From Owenia fusiformis (Eukaryota; Annelida; Polychaeta; Sabellida; Oweniidae): a stretch of DNA of 61,183 bases. Below, piece after piece: positions 37,701-50,865 of the stretch. The stretch lies in assembly GCA_903813345.2 (NCBI GenBank), contig CAIIXF020000136.1, forward strand, positions 1 to 61,183, in the 5' to 3' direction. The position numbers and the translations under genes were made by a program. How positions within the stretch are numbered: position 1 is the first letter of the stretch; each line of letters begins with the position of its first letter. The notes beneath the pieces were generated by a model, which did not search any database, was not told where the DNA came from, and worked only from the letters and a program-made list of their open reading frames with translations.

Positions 37701-40700
37701 ACCACTCTGTTCAACTTGAACTATAACATCATTTTAGACCATTAATTTCAATTTTAGAGAGAAAAATTTATTTCGTAGCGCTCGTCCGAGGAGGTCTCAT
37801 GTTAAGTGTGTCTCGGCCGGAGACGTGTCATCCCGAGATGACACGAGACATCACCACTCTGTTCAACTTGAACTATAACATCATTTTAGACCATTAATTT
37901 CAATTTTAGAGAGAAAAATTTATTTCGTAGCGCTCGTCCGAGGAGGGTCTCATGTTAAGTGTGTCTCGGCCGGAGACGTGTCATCCCGAGATGACACGAG
38001 ACATCACCACTCTGTTCAACTTGAACTATAACATCATTTTAGACCATTAATTTCAATTTTAGAGAGAAAAATTTATTTCGTAGCGCTCGTCCGAGGAGGG
38101 TCTCATGTTAAGTGTGTCTCGGCCGGAGACGTGTCATCCCGAGATGACACGAGACATCACCACTCTGTTCAACTTGAACTATAACATCATTTTAGACCAT
38201 TAATTTCAATTTTAGAGAGAAAAATTTATTTCGTAGCGCTCGTCCGAGGAGGGTCTCATGTTAAGTGTGTCTCGGCCGGAGACGTGTCATCCCGAGATGA
38301 CACGAGACATCACCACTCTGTTCAACTTGAACTATAACATCATTTTAGACCATTAATTTCAATTTTAGAGAGAAAAATTTATTTCGTAGCGCTCGTCCGA
38401 GGAGGGTCTCATGTTAAGTGTGTCTCGGCCGGAGACGTGTCATCCCGAGATGACACGAGACATCACCACTCTGTTCAACTTGAACTATAACATCATTTTA
38501 GACCATTAATTTCAATTTTAGAGAGAAAAATTTATTTCGTAGCGCTCGTCCGAGGAGGGTCTCATGTTAAGTGTGTCTCGGCCGGAGACGTGTCATCCCG
38601 AGATGACACGAGACATCACCACTCTGTTCAACTTGAACTATAACATCATTTTAGACCATTAATTTCAATTTTAGAGAGAAAAATTTATTTCGTAGCGCTC
38701 GTCCGAGGAGGGTCTCATGTTAAGTGTGTCTCGGCCGGAGACGTGTCATCCCGAGATGACACGAGACATCACCACTCTGTTCAACTTGAACTATAACATC
38801 ATTTTAGACCATTAATTTCAATTTTAGAGAGAAAAATTTATTTCGTAGCGCTCGTCCGAGGAGGGTCTCATGTTAAGTGTGTCTCGGCCGGAGACGTGTC
38901 ATCCCGAGATGACACGAGACATCACCACTCTGTTCAACTTGAACTATAACATCATTTTAGACCATTAATTTCAATTTTAGAGAGAAAAATTTATTTCGTA
39001 GCGCTCGTCCGAGGAGGGTCTCATGTTAAGTGTGTCTCGGCCGGAGACGTGTCATCCCGAGATGACACGAGACATCACCACTCTGTTCAACTTGAACTAT
39101 AACATCATTTTAGACCATTAATTTCAATTTTAGAGAGAAAATTTATTTCGTAGCGCTCGTCCGAGGAGGGTCTCATGTTAAGTGTGTCTCGGCCGGAGAC
39201 GTGTCATCCCGAGATGACACGAGACATCACCACTCTGTTCAACTTGAACTATAACATCATTTTAGACCATTAATTTCAATTTTAGAGAGAAAAATTTATT
39301 TCGTAGCGCTCGTCCGAGGAGGGTCTCATGTTAAGTGTGTCTCGGCCGGAGACGTGTCATCCCGAGATGACACGAGACATCACCACTCTGTTCAACTTGA
39401 ACTATAACATCATTTTAGACCATTAATTTCAATTTTAGAGAGAAAAATTTATTTCGTAGCGCTCGTCCGAGGAGGGCTCATGTTAAGTGTGTCTCGGCCG
39501 GAGACGTGTCATCCCGAGATGACACGAGACATCACCACTCTGTTCAACTTGAACTATAACATCATTTTAGACCATTAATTTCAATTTTAGAGAGAAAAAT
39601 TTATTTCGTAGCGCTCGTCCGAGGAGGGTCTCATGTTAAGTGTGTCTCGGCCGGAGACGTGTCATCCCGAGATGACACGAGACATCACCACTCTGTTCAA
39701 CTTGAACTATAACATCATTTTAGACCATTAATTTCAATTTTAGAGAGAAAAATTTATTTCGTAGCGCTCGTCCGAGGAGGGTCTCATGTTAAGTGTGTCT
39801 CGGCCGGAGACGTGTCATCCCGAGATGACACGAGACATCACCACTCTGTTCAACTTGAACTATAACATCATTTTAGACCATTAATTTCAATTTTAGAGAG
39901 AAAAATTTATTTCGTAGCGCTCGTCCGAGGAGGGTCTCATGTTAAGTGTGTCTCGGCCGGAGACGTGTCATCCCGAGATGACACGAGACATCACCACTCT
40001 GTTCAACTTGAACTATAACATCATTTTAGACCATTAATTTCAATTTTAGAGAGAAAAATTTATTTCGTAGCGCTCGTCCGAGGAGGGTCTCATGTTAAGT
40101 GTGTCTCGGCCGGAGACGTGTCATCCCGAGATGACACGAGACATCACCACTCTGTTCAACTTGAACTATAACATCATTTTAGACCATTAATTTCAATTTT
40201 AGAGAGAAAAATTTATTTCGTAGCGCTCGTCCGAGGAGGGTCTCATGTTAAGTGTGTCTCGGCCGGAGACGTGTCATCCCGAGATGACACGAGACATCAC
40301 CACTCTGTTCAACTTGAACTATAACATCATTTTAGACCATTAATTTCAATTTTAGAGAGAAAAATTTATTTCGTAGCGCTCGTCCGAGGAGGGTCTCATG
40401 TTAAGTGTGTCTCGGCCGGAGACGTGTCATCCCGAGATGACACGAGACATCACCACTCTGTTCAACTTGAACTATAACATCATTTTAGACCATTAATTTC
40501 AATTTTAGAGAGAAAAATTTATTTCGTAGCGCTCGTCCGAGGAGGGTCTCATGTTAAGTGTGTCTCGGCCGGAGACGTGTCATCCCGAGATGACACGAGA
40601 CATCACCACTCTGTTCAACTTGAACTATAACATCATTTTAGACCATTAATTTCAATTTTAGAGAGAAAAATTTATTTCGTAGCGCTCGTCCGAGGAGGGT

Positions 40701-42713
40701 CTCATGTTAAGTGTGTCTCGGCCGGAGACGTGTCATCCCGAGATGACACGAGACATCACCACTCTGTTCAACTTGAACTATAACATCATTTTAGACCATT
40801 AATTTCAATTTTAGAGAGAAAATTTATTTCGTAGCGCTCGTCCGAGGAGGTCTCATGTTAAGTGTGTCTCGGCCGGAGACGTGTCATCCCGAGATGACAC
40901 GAGACATCACCACTCTGTTCAACTTGAACTATAACATCATTTTAGACCATTAATTTCAATTTTAGAGAGAAAAATTTATTTCGTAGCGCTCGTCCGAGGA
41001 GGGTCTCATGTTAAGTGTGTCTCGGCCGGAGACGTGTCATCCCGAGATGACACGAGACATCACCACTCTGTTCAACTTGAACTATAACATCATTTTAGAC
41101 CATTAATTTCAATTTTAGAGAGAAAAATTTATTTCGTAGCGCTCGTCCGAGGAGGGTCTCATGTTAAGTGTGTCTCGGCCGGAGACGTGTCATCCCGAGA
41201 TGACACGAGACATCACCACTCTGTTCAACTTGAACTATAACATCATTTTAGACCATTAATTTCAATTTTAGAGAGAAAATTTATTTCGTAGCGCTCGTCC
41301 GAGGAGGGTCTCATGTTAAGTGTGTCTCGGCCGGAGACGTGTCATCCCGAGATGACACGAGACATCACCACTCTGTTCAACTTGAACTATAACATCATTT
41401 TAGACCATTAATTTCAATTTTAGAGAGAAAAATTTATTTCGTAGCGCTCGTCCGAGGAGGGTCTCATGTTAAGTGTGTCTCGGCCGGAGACGTGTCATCC
41501 CGAGATGACACGAGACATCACCACTCTGTTCAACTTGAACTATAACATCATTTTAGACCATTAATTTCAATTTTAGAGAGAAAAATTTATTTCGTAGCGC
41601 TCGTCCGAGGAGGGTCTCATGTTAAGTGTGTCTCGGCCGGAGACGTGTCATCCCGAGATGACACGAGACATCACCACTCTGTTCAACTTGAACTATAACA
41701 TCATTTTAGACCATTAATTTCAATTTTAGAGAGAAAAATTTATTTCGTAGCGCTCGTCCGAGGAGGGTCTCATGTTAAGTGTGTCTCGGCCGGAGACGTG
41801 TCATCCCGAGATGACACGAGACATCACCACTCTGTTCAACTTGAACTATAACATCATTTTAGACCATTAATTTCAATTTTAGAGAGAAAAATTTATTTCG
41901 TAGCGCTCGTCCGAGGAGGGTCTCATGTTAAGTGTGTCTCGGCCGGAGACGTGTCATCCCGAGATGACACGAGACATCACCACTCTGTTCAACTTGAACT
42001 ATAACATCATTTTAGACCATTAATTTCAATTTTAGAGAGAAAAATTTATTTCGTAGCGCTCGTCCGAGGAGGGTCTCATGTTAAGTGTGTCTCGGCCGGA
42101 GACGTGTCATCCCGAGATGACACGAGACATCACCACTCTGTTCAACTTGAACTATAACATCATTTTAGACCATTAATTTCAATTTTAGAGAGAAAATTTA
42201 TTTCGTAGCGCTCGTCCGAGGAGGGTCTCATGTTAAGTGTGTCTCGGCCGGAGACGTGTCATCCCGAGATGACACGAGACATCACCACTCTGTTCAACTT
42301 GAACTATAACATCATTTTAGACCATTAATTTCAATTTTAGAGAGAAAAATTTATTTCGTAGCGCTCGTCCGAGGAGGGTCTCATGTTAAGTGTGTCTCGG
42401 CCGGAGACGTGTCATCCCGAGATGACACGAGACATCACCACTCTGTTCAACTTGAACTATAACATCATTTTAGACCATTAATTTCAATTTTAGAGAGAAA
42501 AATTTATTTCGTAGCGCTCGTCCGAGGAGGGTCTCATGTTAAGTGTGTCTCGGCCGGAGACGTGTCATCCCGAGATGACACGAGACATCACCACTCTGTT
42601 CAACTTGAACTATAACATCATTTTAGACCATTAATTTCAATTTTAGAGAGAAAAATTTATTTCGTAGCGCTCGTCCGAGGAGGGTCTCATGTTAAGTGTG
42701 TCTCGGCCGGAGA
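34740..42713 (-). repeat. Highly homogeneous '-' stretch
   Basis: About 52 monomers with GGGTCTCATGTTAAG, almost all identical to the consensus. Differences are mainly occasional one-base losses such as GAGAAAATTT, GGCGGAG and GAGGAGGTCTC; clean substitutions are nearly absent. This uniformity suggests recent expansion, or that the assembler collapsed or over-smoothed a longer array. Confidence 0.85.
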
Positions 42714-42847
42714 CGTGTCATCCCGAGATGACACGAGACATCACCACTCTGTTCTGTTGAACTTGAACATTATAACATTTCATTTTTAGAAATTTATTTC
42801 GTAGCGCTCGTTAGGAGGTCTCATGTTAAGTGTGTCTCGGCCGGAGA
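42714..42847 (-). repeat. Degenerate 134-bp monomer
   Basis: The most altered monomer of the window. After CACTCTGTTC it reads TGTTGAACTTGAACATTATA, then a shortened AT-rich part (ACATTTCATTTTTAGA) that replaces the usual segment from CATCATTTTAGACC to GAGAGAAA, then GCTCGTTAGGAGG with the CCG of TCCGAGG disturbed. It is 19 bp shorter than consensus and flanked by normal copies. It could be a repaired break with local template slips. Confidence 0.85.
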
Positions 42848-44689
42848 CGTGTCATCCCGAGATGACACGAGACATCACCACTCTGTTCAACTTGAACTAT
42901 AACATCATTTTAGACCATTAATTTCAATTTTAGAGAGAAAAATTTATTTCGTAGCGCTCGTCCGAGGAGGGTCTCATGTTAAGTGTGTCTCGGCCGGAGA
43001 CGTGTCATCCCGAGATGACACGAGACATCACCACTCTGTTCAACTTGAACTATAACATCATTTTAGACCATTAATTTCAATTTTAGAGAGAAAAATTTAT
43101 TTCGTAGCGCTCGTCCGAGGAGGGTCTCATGTTAAGTGTGTCTCGGCCGGAGACGTGTCATCCCGAGATGACACGAGACATCACCACTCTGTTCAACTTG
43201 AACTATAACATCATTTTAGACCATTAATTTCAATTTTAGAGAGAAAAATTTATTTCGTAGCGCTCGTCCGAGGAGGGTCTCATGTTAAGTGTGTCTCGGC
43301 CGGAGACGTGTCATCCCGAGATGACACGAGACATCACCACTCTGTTCAACTTGAACTATAACATCATTTTAGACCATTAATTTCAATTTTAGAGAGAAAA
43401 ATTTATTTCGTAGCGCTCGTCCGAGGAGGGTCTCATGTTAAGTGTGTCTCGGCCGGAGACGTGTCATCCCGAGATGACACGAGACATCACCACTCTGTTC
43501 AACTTGAACTATAACATCATTTTAGACCATTAATTTCAATTTTAGAGAGAAAAATTTATTTCGTAGCGCTCGTCCGAGGAGGGTCTCATGTTAAGTGTGT
43601 CTCGGCCGGAGACGTGTCATCCCGAGATGACACGAGACATCACCACTCTGTTCAACTTGAACTATAACATCATTTTAGACCATTAATTTCAATTTTAGAG
43701 AGAAAAATTTATTTCGTAGCGCTCGTCCGAGGAGGGTCTCATGTTAAGTGTGTCTCGGCGGAGACGTGTCATCCCGAGATGACACGAGACATCACCACTC
43801 TGTTCAACTTGAACTATAACATCATTTTAGACCATTAATTTCAATTTTAGAGAGAAAAATTTATTTCGTAGCGCTCGTCCGAGGAGGTCTCATGTTAAGT
43901 GTGTCTCGGCCGGAGACGTGTCATCCCGAGATGACACGAGACATCACCACTCTGTTCAACTTGAACTATAACATCATTTTAGACCATTAATTTCAATTTT
44001 AGAGAGAAAAATTTATTTCGTAGCGCTCGTCCGAGGAGGGTCTCATGTTAAGTGTGTCTCGGCCGGAGACGTGTCATCCCGAGATGACACGAGACATCAC
44101 CACTCTGTTCAACTTGAACTATAACATCATTTTAGACCATTAATTTCAATTTTAGAGAGAAAAATTTATTTCGTAGCGCTCGTCCGAGGAGGGTCTCATG
44201 TTAAGTGTGTCTCGGCCGGAGACGTGTCATCCCGAGATGACACGAGACATCACCACTCTGTTCAACTTGAACTATAACATCATTTTAGACCATTAATTTC
44301 AATTTTAGAGAGAAAAATTTATTTCGTAGCGCTCGTCCGAGGAGGGTCTCATGTTAAGTGTGTCTCGGCCGGAGACGTGTCATCCCGAGATGACACGAGA
44401 CATCACCACTCTGTTCAACTTGAACTATAACATCATTTTAGACCATTAATTTCAATTTAGAGAGAAAAATTTATTTCGTAGCGCTCGTCCGAGGAGGGTC
44501 TCATGTTAAGTGTGTCTCGGCCGGAGACGTGTCATCCCGAGATGACACGAGACATCACCACTCTGTTCAACTTGAACTATAACATCATTTTAGACCATTA
44601 ATTTCAATTTTAGAGAGAAAATTTATTTCGTAGCGCTCGTCCGAGGAGGGTCTCATGTTAAGTGTGTCTCGGCCGGAGACGTGTCATCC

Positions 44690-45100
44690 AGAGATGACAC
44701 GAGACATCACCACTCTGTTCAACTTGAACTATAACATCATTTTAGACCATTAATTTCAATTTTAGAGAGAAAAATTTATTTCGTAGCGCTCGTCCGAGGA
44801 GGGTCTCATGTTAAGTGTGTCTCGGCCGGAGACGTGTCATCCGGAGATGACACGAGACATCACCACTCTGTTCAACTTGAACTATAACATCATTTTAGAC
44901 CATTAATTTCAATTTTAGAGAGAAAAATTTATTTTGTAGCGCTCGTCCGAGGAGGGTCTCATGTTAAGTGTGTCTCGGCCGGAGACGTGTCATCCCGAGA
45001 TGACACGAGACATCACCACTCTGTTCAACTTGAACTATAACATCATTTTAGACCATTAATTTCAATTTTAGAGAGAAAAATTTATTTCGTAGCGCTAGTC
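44690..45100 (-). repeat. Marker cluster, copy 1 of a ~2.72-kb duplication
   Basis: Variants CATCCAGAG (44,690), CATCCGGAG (44,841), ATTTTGTAGC (44,931) and GCGCTAGTCC (45,095) lie in successive monomers. ATTTTGTAGC and GCTAGTCC recur 2,717 bp downstream at 47,648 and 47,812. Together with the 860-bp modules at 46,061 and 48,780 (2,719 bp apart) they define a duplicated block that begins near 44.84 kb and near 47.56 kb. The two-base offset difference matches two one-base losses in copy 1. Confidence 0.8.
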
Positions 45101-46060
45101 CGAGGAGGGTCTCATGTTAAGTGTGTCTCGGCCGGAGACGTGTCATCCCGAGATGACACGAGACATCACCACTCTGTTCAACTTGAACTATAACATCATT
45201 TTAGACCATTAATTTCAATTTTAGAGAGAAAAATTTATTTCGTAGCGCTCGTCCGAGGAGGGTCTCATGTTAAGTGTGTCTCGGCCGGAGACGTGTCATC
45301 CCGAGATGACACGAGACATCACCACTCTGTTCAACTTGAACTATAACATCATTTTAGACCATTAATTTCAATTTTAGAGAGAAAAATTTATTTCGTAGCG
45401 CTCGTCCGAGGAGGGTCTCATGTTAAGTGTGTCTCGGCCGGAGACGTGTCATCCCGAGATGACACGAGACATCACCACTCTGTTCAACTTGAACTATAAC
45501 ATCATTTTAGACCATTAATTTCAATTTTAGAGAGAAAATTTATTTCGTAGCGCTCGTCCGAGGAGGGTCTCATGTTAAGTGTGTCTCGGCCGGAGACGTG
45601 TCATCCCGAGATGACACGAGACATCACCACTCTGTTCAACTTGAACTATAACATCATTTTAGACCATTAATTTCAATTTTAGAGAGAAAAATTTATTTCG
45701 TAGCGCTCGTCCGAGGAGGGTCTCATGTTAAGTGTGTCTCGGCCGGAGACGTGTCATCCCGAGATGACACGAGACATCACCACTCTGTTCAACTTGAACT
45801 ATAACATCATTTTAGACCATTAATTTCAATTTTAGAGAGAAAATTTATTTCGTAGCGCTCGTCCGAGGAGGGTCTCATGTTAAGTGTGTCTCGGCCGGAG
45901 ACGTGTCATCCCGAGATGACACGAGACATCACCACTCTGTTCAACTTGAACTATAACATCATTTTAGACCATTAATTTCAATTTTAGAGAGAAAAATTTA
46001 TTTCGTAGCGCTCGTCCGAGGAGGGTCTCATGTTAAGTGTGTCTCGGCCGGAGACGTGTC

Positions 46061-46920
46061 ATTCCGAGATGACACGAGACATCACCACTCTATCTGTTCA
46101 ACTTGAACTATAACATCATTTTAGACCATTTATTTCAATTTTAGAGAGAAAAATTTATTTCGTAGCGCTCGTCCGAGGAGGGTCTCATGTTAAGTGTGTC
46201 TCGGCCGGAGACGTGTCATCCCGAGATGACACGAGACATCACCACTCTGTTCAACTTGAACTATAACATCATTTTAGACCATTAATTTCAATTTTAGAGA
46301 GAAAAATTTATTTCGTAGCGCTCGTCCGAGGAGGGTCTCATGTTAAGTGTGTCTCGGCCGGAGACATGTCATCCCGAGATGACATGAGACATCACCACTC
46401 TGTTCAACTTGAACTATAACATCATTTTAGACCATTAATTTCAATTTTAGAGAGAAAAATTTATTTCGTAGCGCTCGTCCGAGGAGGGTCTCATGTTAAG
46501 TGTGTCTCGGCCGGAGACGTGTCATCCCGAGATGACACGAGACATCACCACTCTGTTCAACTTGAACTATAACATCATTTTAGACCATTAATTTCAATTT
46601 TAGAGAGAAAAATTTATTTCGTAGCGCTCGTCCGAGGAGGGTCTCATGTTAAGTGTGTCTCGGCCGGAGACGTGTCATCCCGAGATGACACGAGACATCA
46701 CCACTCTGTTCAACTTGAACTATAACATCATTTTAGACCATTAATTTCAATTTTAGAGAGAAAAATTTATTTCGTAGCGCTCGTCCGAGGAGGGTCTCAT
46801 GTTAAGTGTGTCTCGGCCGGAGACGTGTCATCCCGAGATGACACGAGACATCACCACTCTATCTGTTCAACTTGAACTATAACATCATTTTAGACCATTT
46901 ATTTCAATTTTAGAGAGAAA
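46061..46920 (-). repeat. 860-bp variant module, copy 1
   Basis: The module begins with a monomer having CATTCCGAG, a 4-base insertion (CACTCTATCTGTTC) and CCATTTATTTC. A later monomer has compensating arm changes ACATGTC and GACATGAG (46,362-46,386). It ends with a monomer again carrying ATCT and TTTATT and lacking 42 bp between GAGAGAAA and GTGTGTCTC (join at 46,920/46,921). The first variant and the deletion join are 860 bp apart in this and two later copies. Confidence 0.9.
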
Positions 46921-47559
46921 GTGTGTCTCGGCCGGAGACGTGTCATCCCGAGATGACACGAGACATCACCACTCTGTTCAACTTGAACTATACATCATTT
47001 TAGACCATTAATTTCAATTTTAGAGAGAAAAATTTATTTCGTAGCGCTCGTCCGAGGAGGGTCTCATGTTAAGTGTGTCTCGGCCGGAGACGTGTCATCC
47101 CGAGATGACACGAGACATCACCACTCTGTTCAACTTGAACTATAACATCATTTTAGACCATTAATTTCAATTTTAGAGAGAAAAATTTATTTCGTAACAC
47201 TCGTCCGAGGAGGGTCTCATGTTAAGTGTGTCTCGGCCGGAGACGTGTCATCCCGAGATGACACGAGACATCACCACTCTGTTCAACTTGAACTATAACA
47301 TCATTTTAGACCATTAATTTCAATTTTAGAGAGAAAAATTTATTTCGTAGCGCTCGTCCGAGGAGGGTCTCATGTTAAGTGTGTCTCGGCCGGAGACGTG
47401 TCATCCCGAGATGACACGAGACATCACCACTCTGTTCAACTTGAACTATAACATCATTTTAGACCATTAATTTCAATTTTAGAGAGAAAAATTTATTTCG
47501 TAGCGCTCGTCCGAGGAGGGTCTCATGTTAAGTGTGTCTCGGCCGGAGACGTGTCATCC

Positions 47560-47820
47560 AGAGATGACACGAGACATCACCACTCTGTTCAACTTGAACT
47601 ATAACATCATTTTAGACCATTAATTTCAATTTTAGAGAGAAAAATTTATTTTGTAGCGCTCGTCCGAGGAGGGTCTCATGTTAAGTGTGTCTCGGCCGGA
47701 GACGTGTCATCCCGAGATGACACGAGACATCACCACTCTGTTCAACTTGAACTATAACATCATTTTAGACCATTAATTTCAATTTTAGAGAGAAAAATTT
47801 ATTTCGTAGCGCTAGTCCGA
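47560..47820 (-). repeat. Marker cluster, copy 2 of the ~2.72-kb duplication
   Basis: CATCCAGAG (47,560), ATTTTGTAGC (47,648) and GCGCTAGTCC (47,812) repeat the markers of 44.84-45.10 kb at an offset of 2,717 bp. At the first position copy 1 has CATCCGGAG, a different change of the same base. The cluster lies about 970 bp upstream of the second 860-bp module, as copy 1 does of the first. Confidence 0.8.
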
Positions 47821-48779
47821 GGAGGGTCTCATGTTAAGTGTGTCTCGGCCGGAGACGTGTCATCCCGAGATGACACGAGACATCACCACTCTGTTCAACT
47901 TGAACTATAACATCATTTTAGACCATTAATTTCAATTTTAGAGAGAAAAATTTATTTCGTAGCGCTCGTCCGAGGAGGGTCTCATGTTAAGTGTGTCTCG
48001 GCCGGAGACGTGTCATCCCGAGATGACACGAGACATCACCACTCTGTTCAACTTGAACTATAACATCATTTTAGACCATTAATTTCAATTTTAGAGAGAA
48101 AAATTTATTTCGTAGCGCTCGTCCGAGGAGGGTCTCATGTTAAGTGTGTCTCGGCCGGAGACGTGTCATCCCGAGATGACACGAGACATCACCACTCTGT
48201 TCAACTTGAACTATAACATCATTTTAGACCATTAATTTCAATTTTAGAGAGAAAAATTTATTTCGTAGCGCTCGTCCGAGGAGGGTCTCATGTTAAGTGT
48301 GTCTCGGCCGGAGACGTGTCATCCCGAGATGACACGAGACATCACCACTCTGTTCAACTTGAACTATAACATCATTTTAGACCATTAATTTCAATTTTAG
48401 AGAGAAAAATTTATTTCGTAGCGCTCGTCCGAGGAGGGTCTCATGTTAAGTGTGTCTCGGCCGGAGACGTGTCATCCCGAGATGACACGAGACATCACCA
48501 CTCTGTTCAACTTGAACTATAACATCATTTTAGACCATTAATTTCAATTTTAGAGAGAAAAATTTATTTCGTAGCGCTCGTCTGAGGAGGGTCTCATGTT
48601 AAGTGTGTCTCGGCCGGAGACGTGTCATCCCGAGATGACACGAGACATCACCACTCTGTTCAACTTGAACTATAACATCATTTTAGACCATTAATTTCAA
48701 TTTTAGAGAGAAAAATTTATTTCGTAGCGCTCGTCCGAGGAGGGTCTCATGTTAAGTGTGTCTCGGCCGGAGACGTGTC

Positions 48780-49639
48780 ATTCCGAGATGACACGAGACA
48801 TCACCACTCTATCTGTTCAACTTGAACTATAACATCATTTTAGACCATTTATTTCAATTTTAGAGAGAAAAATTTATTTCGTAGCGCTCGTCCGAGGAGG
48901 GTCTCATGTTAAGTGTGTCTCGGCCGGAGACGTGTCATCCCGAGATGACACGAGACATCACCACTCTGTTCAACTTGAACTATAACATCATTTTAGACCA
49001 TTAATTTCAATTTTAGAGAGAAAAATTTATTTCGTAGCGCTCGTCCGAGGAGGGTCTCATGTTAAGTGTGTCTCGGCCGGAGACATGTCATCCCGAGATG
49101 ACATGAGACATCACCACTCTGTTCAACTTGAACTATAACATCATTTTAGACCATTAATTTCAATTTTAGAGAGAAAAATTTATTTCGTAGCGCTCGTCCG
49201 AGGAGGGTCTCATGTTAAGTGTGTCTCGGCCGGAGACGTGTCATCCCGAGATGACACGAGACATCACCACTCTGTTCAACTTGAACTATAACATCATTTT
49301 AGACCATTAATTTCAATTTTAGAGAGAAAAATTTATTTCGTAGCGCTCGTCCGAGGAGGGTCTCATGTTAAGTGTGTCTCGGCCGGAGACGTGTCATCCC
49401 GAGATGACACGAGACATCACCACTCTGTTCAACTTGAACTATAACATCATTTTAGACCATTAATTTCAATTTTAGAGAGAAAAATTTATTTCGTAGCGCT
49501 CGTCCGAGGAGGGTCTCATGTTAAGTGTGTCTCGGCCGGAGACGTGTCATCCCGAGATGACACGAGACATCACCACTCTATCTGTTCAACTTGAACTATA
49601 ACATCATTTTAGACCATTTATTTCAATTTTAGAGAGAAA
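48780..49639 (-). repeat. 860-bp variant module, copy 2
   Basis: Same markers in the same order as copy 1: ATTCCGAG (48,780), ATCT insertion (48,811), ACATGTC with GACATGAG (49,081-49,105), second ATCT (near 49,577), and the 42-bp deletion join at 49,639/49,640. The offset from copy 1 is exactly 2,719 bp at each marker. Confidence 0.9.
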
Positions 49640-49945
49640 GTGTGTCTCGGCCGGAGACGTGTCATCCCGAGATGACACGAGACATCACCACTCTGTTCAA
49701 CTTGAACTATAACATCATTTTAGACCATTAATTTCAATTTTAGAGAGAAAAATTTATTTCGTAGCGCTCGTCCGAGGAGGGTCTCATGTTAAGTGTGTCT
49801 CGGCCGGAGACGTGTCATCCCGAGATGACACGAGACATCACCACTCTGTTCAACTTGAACTATAACATCATTTTAGACCATTAATTTCAATTTTAGAGAG
49901 AAAAATTTATTTCGTAGCGCTCGTCCGAGGAGGGTCTCATGTTAA

Positions 49946-50007
49946 GTGTGTCTCGGCCGGAGAAAAATTTATTTTGTAGCGCTCGTCCGAGGAGGGTCTC
50001 ATGTTAA
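49946..50007 (-). repeat. 62-bp truncated monomer
   Basis: GTCTCGGCCGGAGA joins directly to AAAATTTATTTTGTAGC at about 49,959-49,965. This removes 91 bp of the monomer between two GAGA words, so a microhomology deletion is likely. The distance from the 860-bp module join to ATTTTGTAGC is 331 bp here and 269 bp in copy 3; the 62-bp difference is this remnant. Confidence 0.88.
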
Positions 50008-50600
50008 GTGTGTCTCGGCCGGAGACGTGTCATCCCGAGATGACACGAGACATCACCACTCTGTTCAACTTGAACTATAACATCATTTTAGACCATTAAT
50101 TTCAATTTTAGAGAGAAAAATTTATTTCGTAGCGCTCGTCCGAGGAGGGTCTCATGTTAAGTGTGTCTCGGCCGGAGACGTGTCATCCCGAGATGACACG
50201 AGACATCACCACTCTGTTCAACTTGAACTATAACATCATTTTAGACCATTAATTTCAATTTTAGAGAGAAAAATTTATTTCGTAGCGCTCGTCCGAGGAG
50301 GGTCTCATGTTAAGTGTGTCTCGGCCGGAGACGTGTCATCCCGAGATGACACGAGACATCACCACTCTGTTCAACTTGAACTATAACATCATTTTAGACC
50401 ATTAATTTCAATTTTAGAGAGAAAAATTTATTTCGTAGCGCTCGTCCGAGGAGGGTCTCATGTTAAGTGTGTCTCGGCCGGAGACGTGTCATCCCGAGAT
50501 GACACGAGACATCACCACTCTGTTCAACTTGAACTATAACATCATTTTAGACCATTAATTTCAATTTTAGAGAGAAAAATTTATTTCGTAGCGCTCGTCC

Positions 50601-50865
50601 GAGGAAGGTCTCATGTTAAGTGTGTCTCGGCCGGAGACGTGTCATCCCGAGATGACACGAGACATCACCACTCTGTTCAACTTGAACTATAACATCATTT
50701 TAGACCATTAATTTCAATTTTAGAGAGAAAAATTTATTTCGTAGCGCTCGTCCGAGGAGGGTCTCATGTTAAGTGTGTCTCGGCCGGAGACGTGTCATCC
50801 CGAGATGACACGAGACATCACCACTCTGTTCAATTTGAACTATAACATCATTTTAGACAATTAAT
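50601..50865 (-). repeat. Paired variants GAGGAAGG and CAATTTGAAC, copy 1
   Basis: GAGGAAGGTC (50,601) and CAATTTGAAC (50,831) with AGACAATTA just after lie 230 bp apart. The identical set occurs at 53,780 and 54,010. The offset is 3,179 bp, which is the module offset (3,241) less the extra 62-bp remnant. This shows that the duplication of copies 2 and 3 extends at least to here. Confidence 0.85.
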
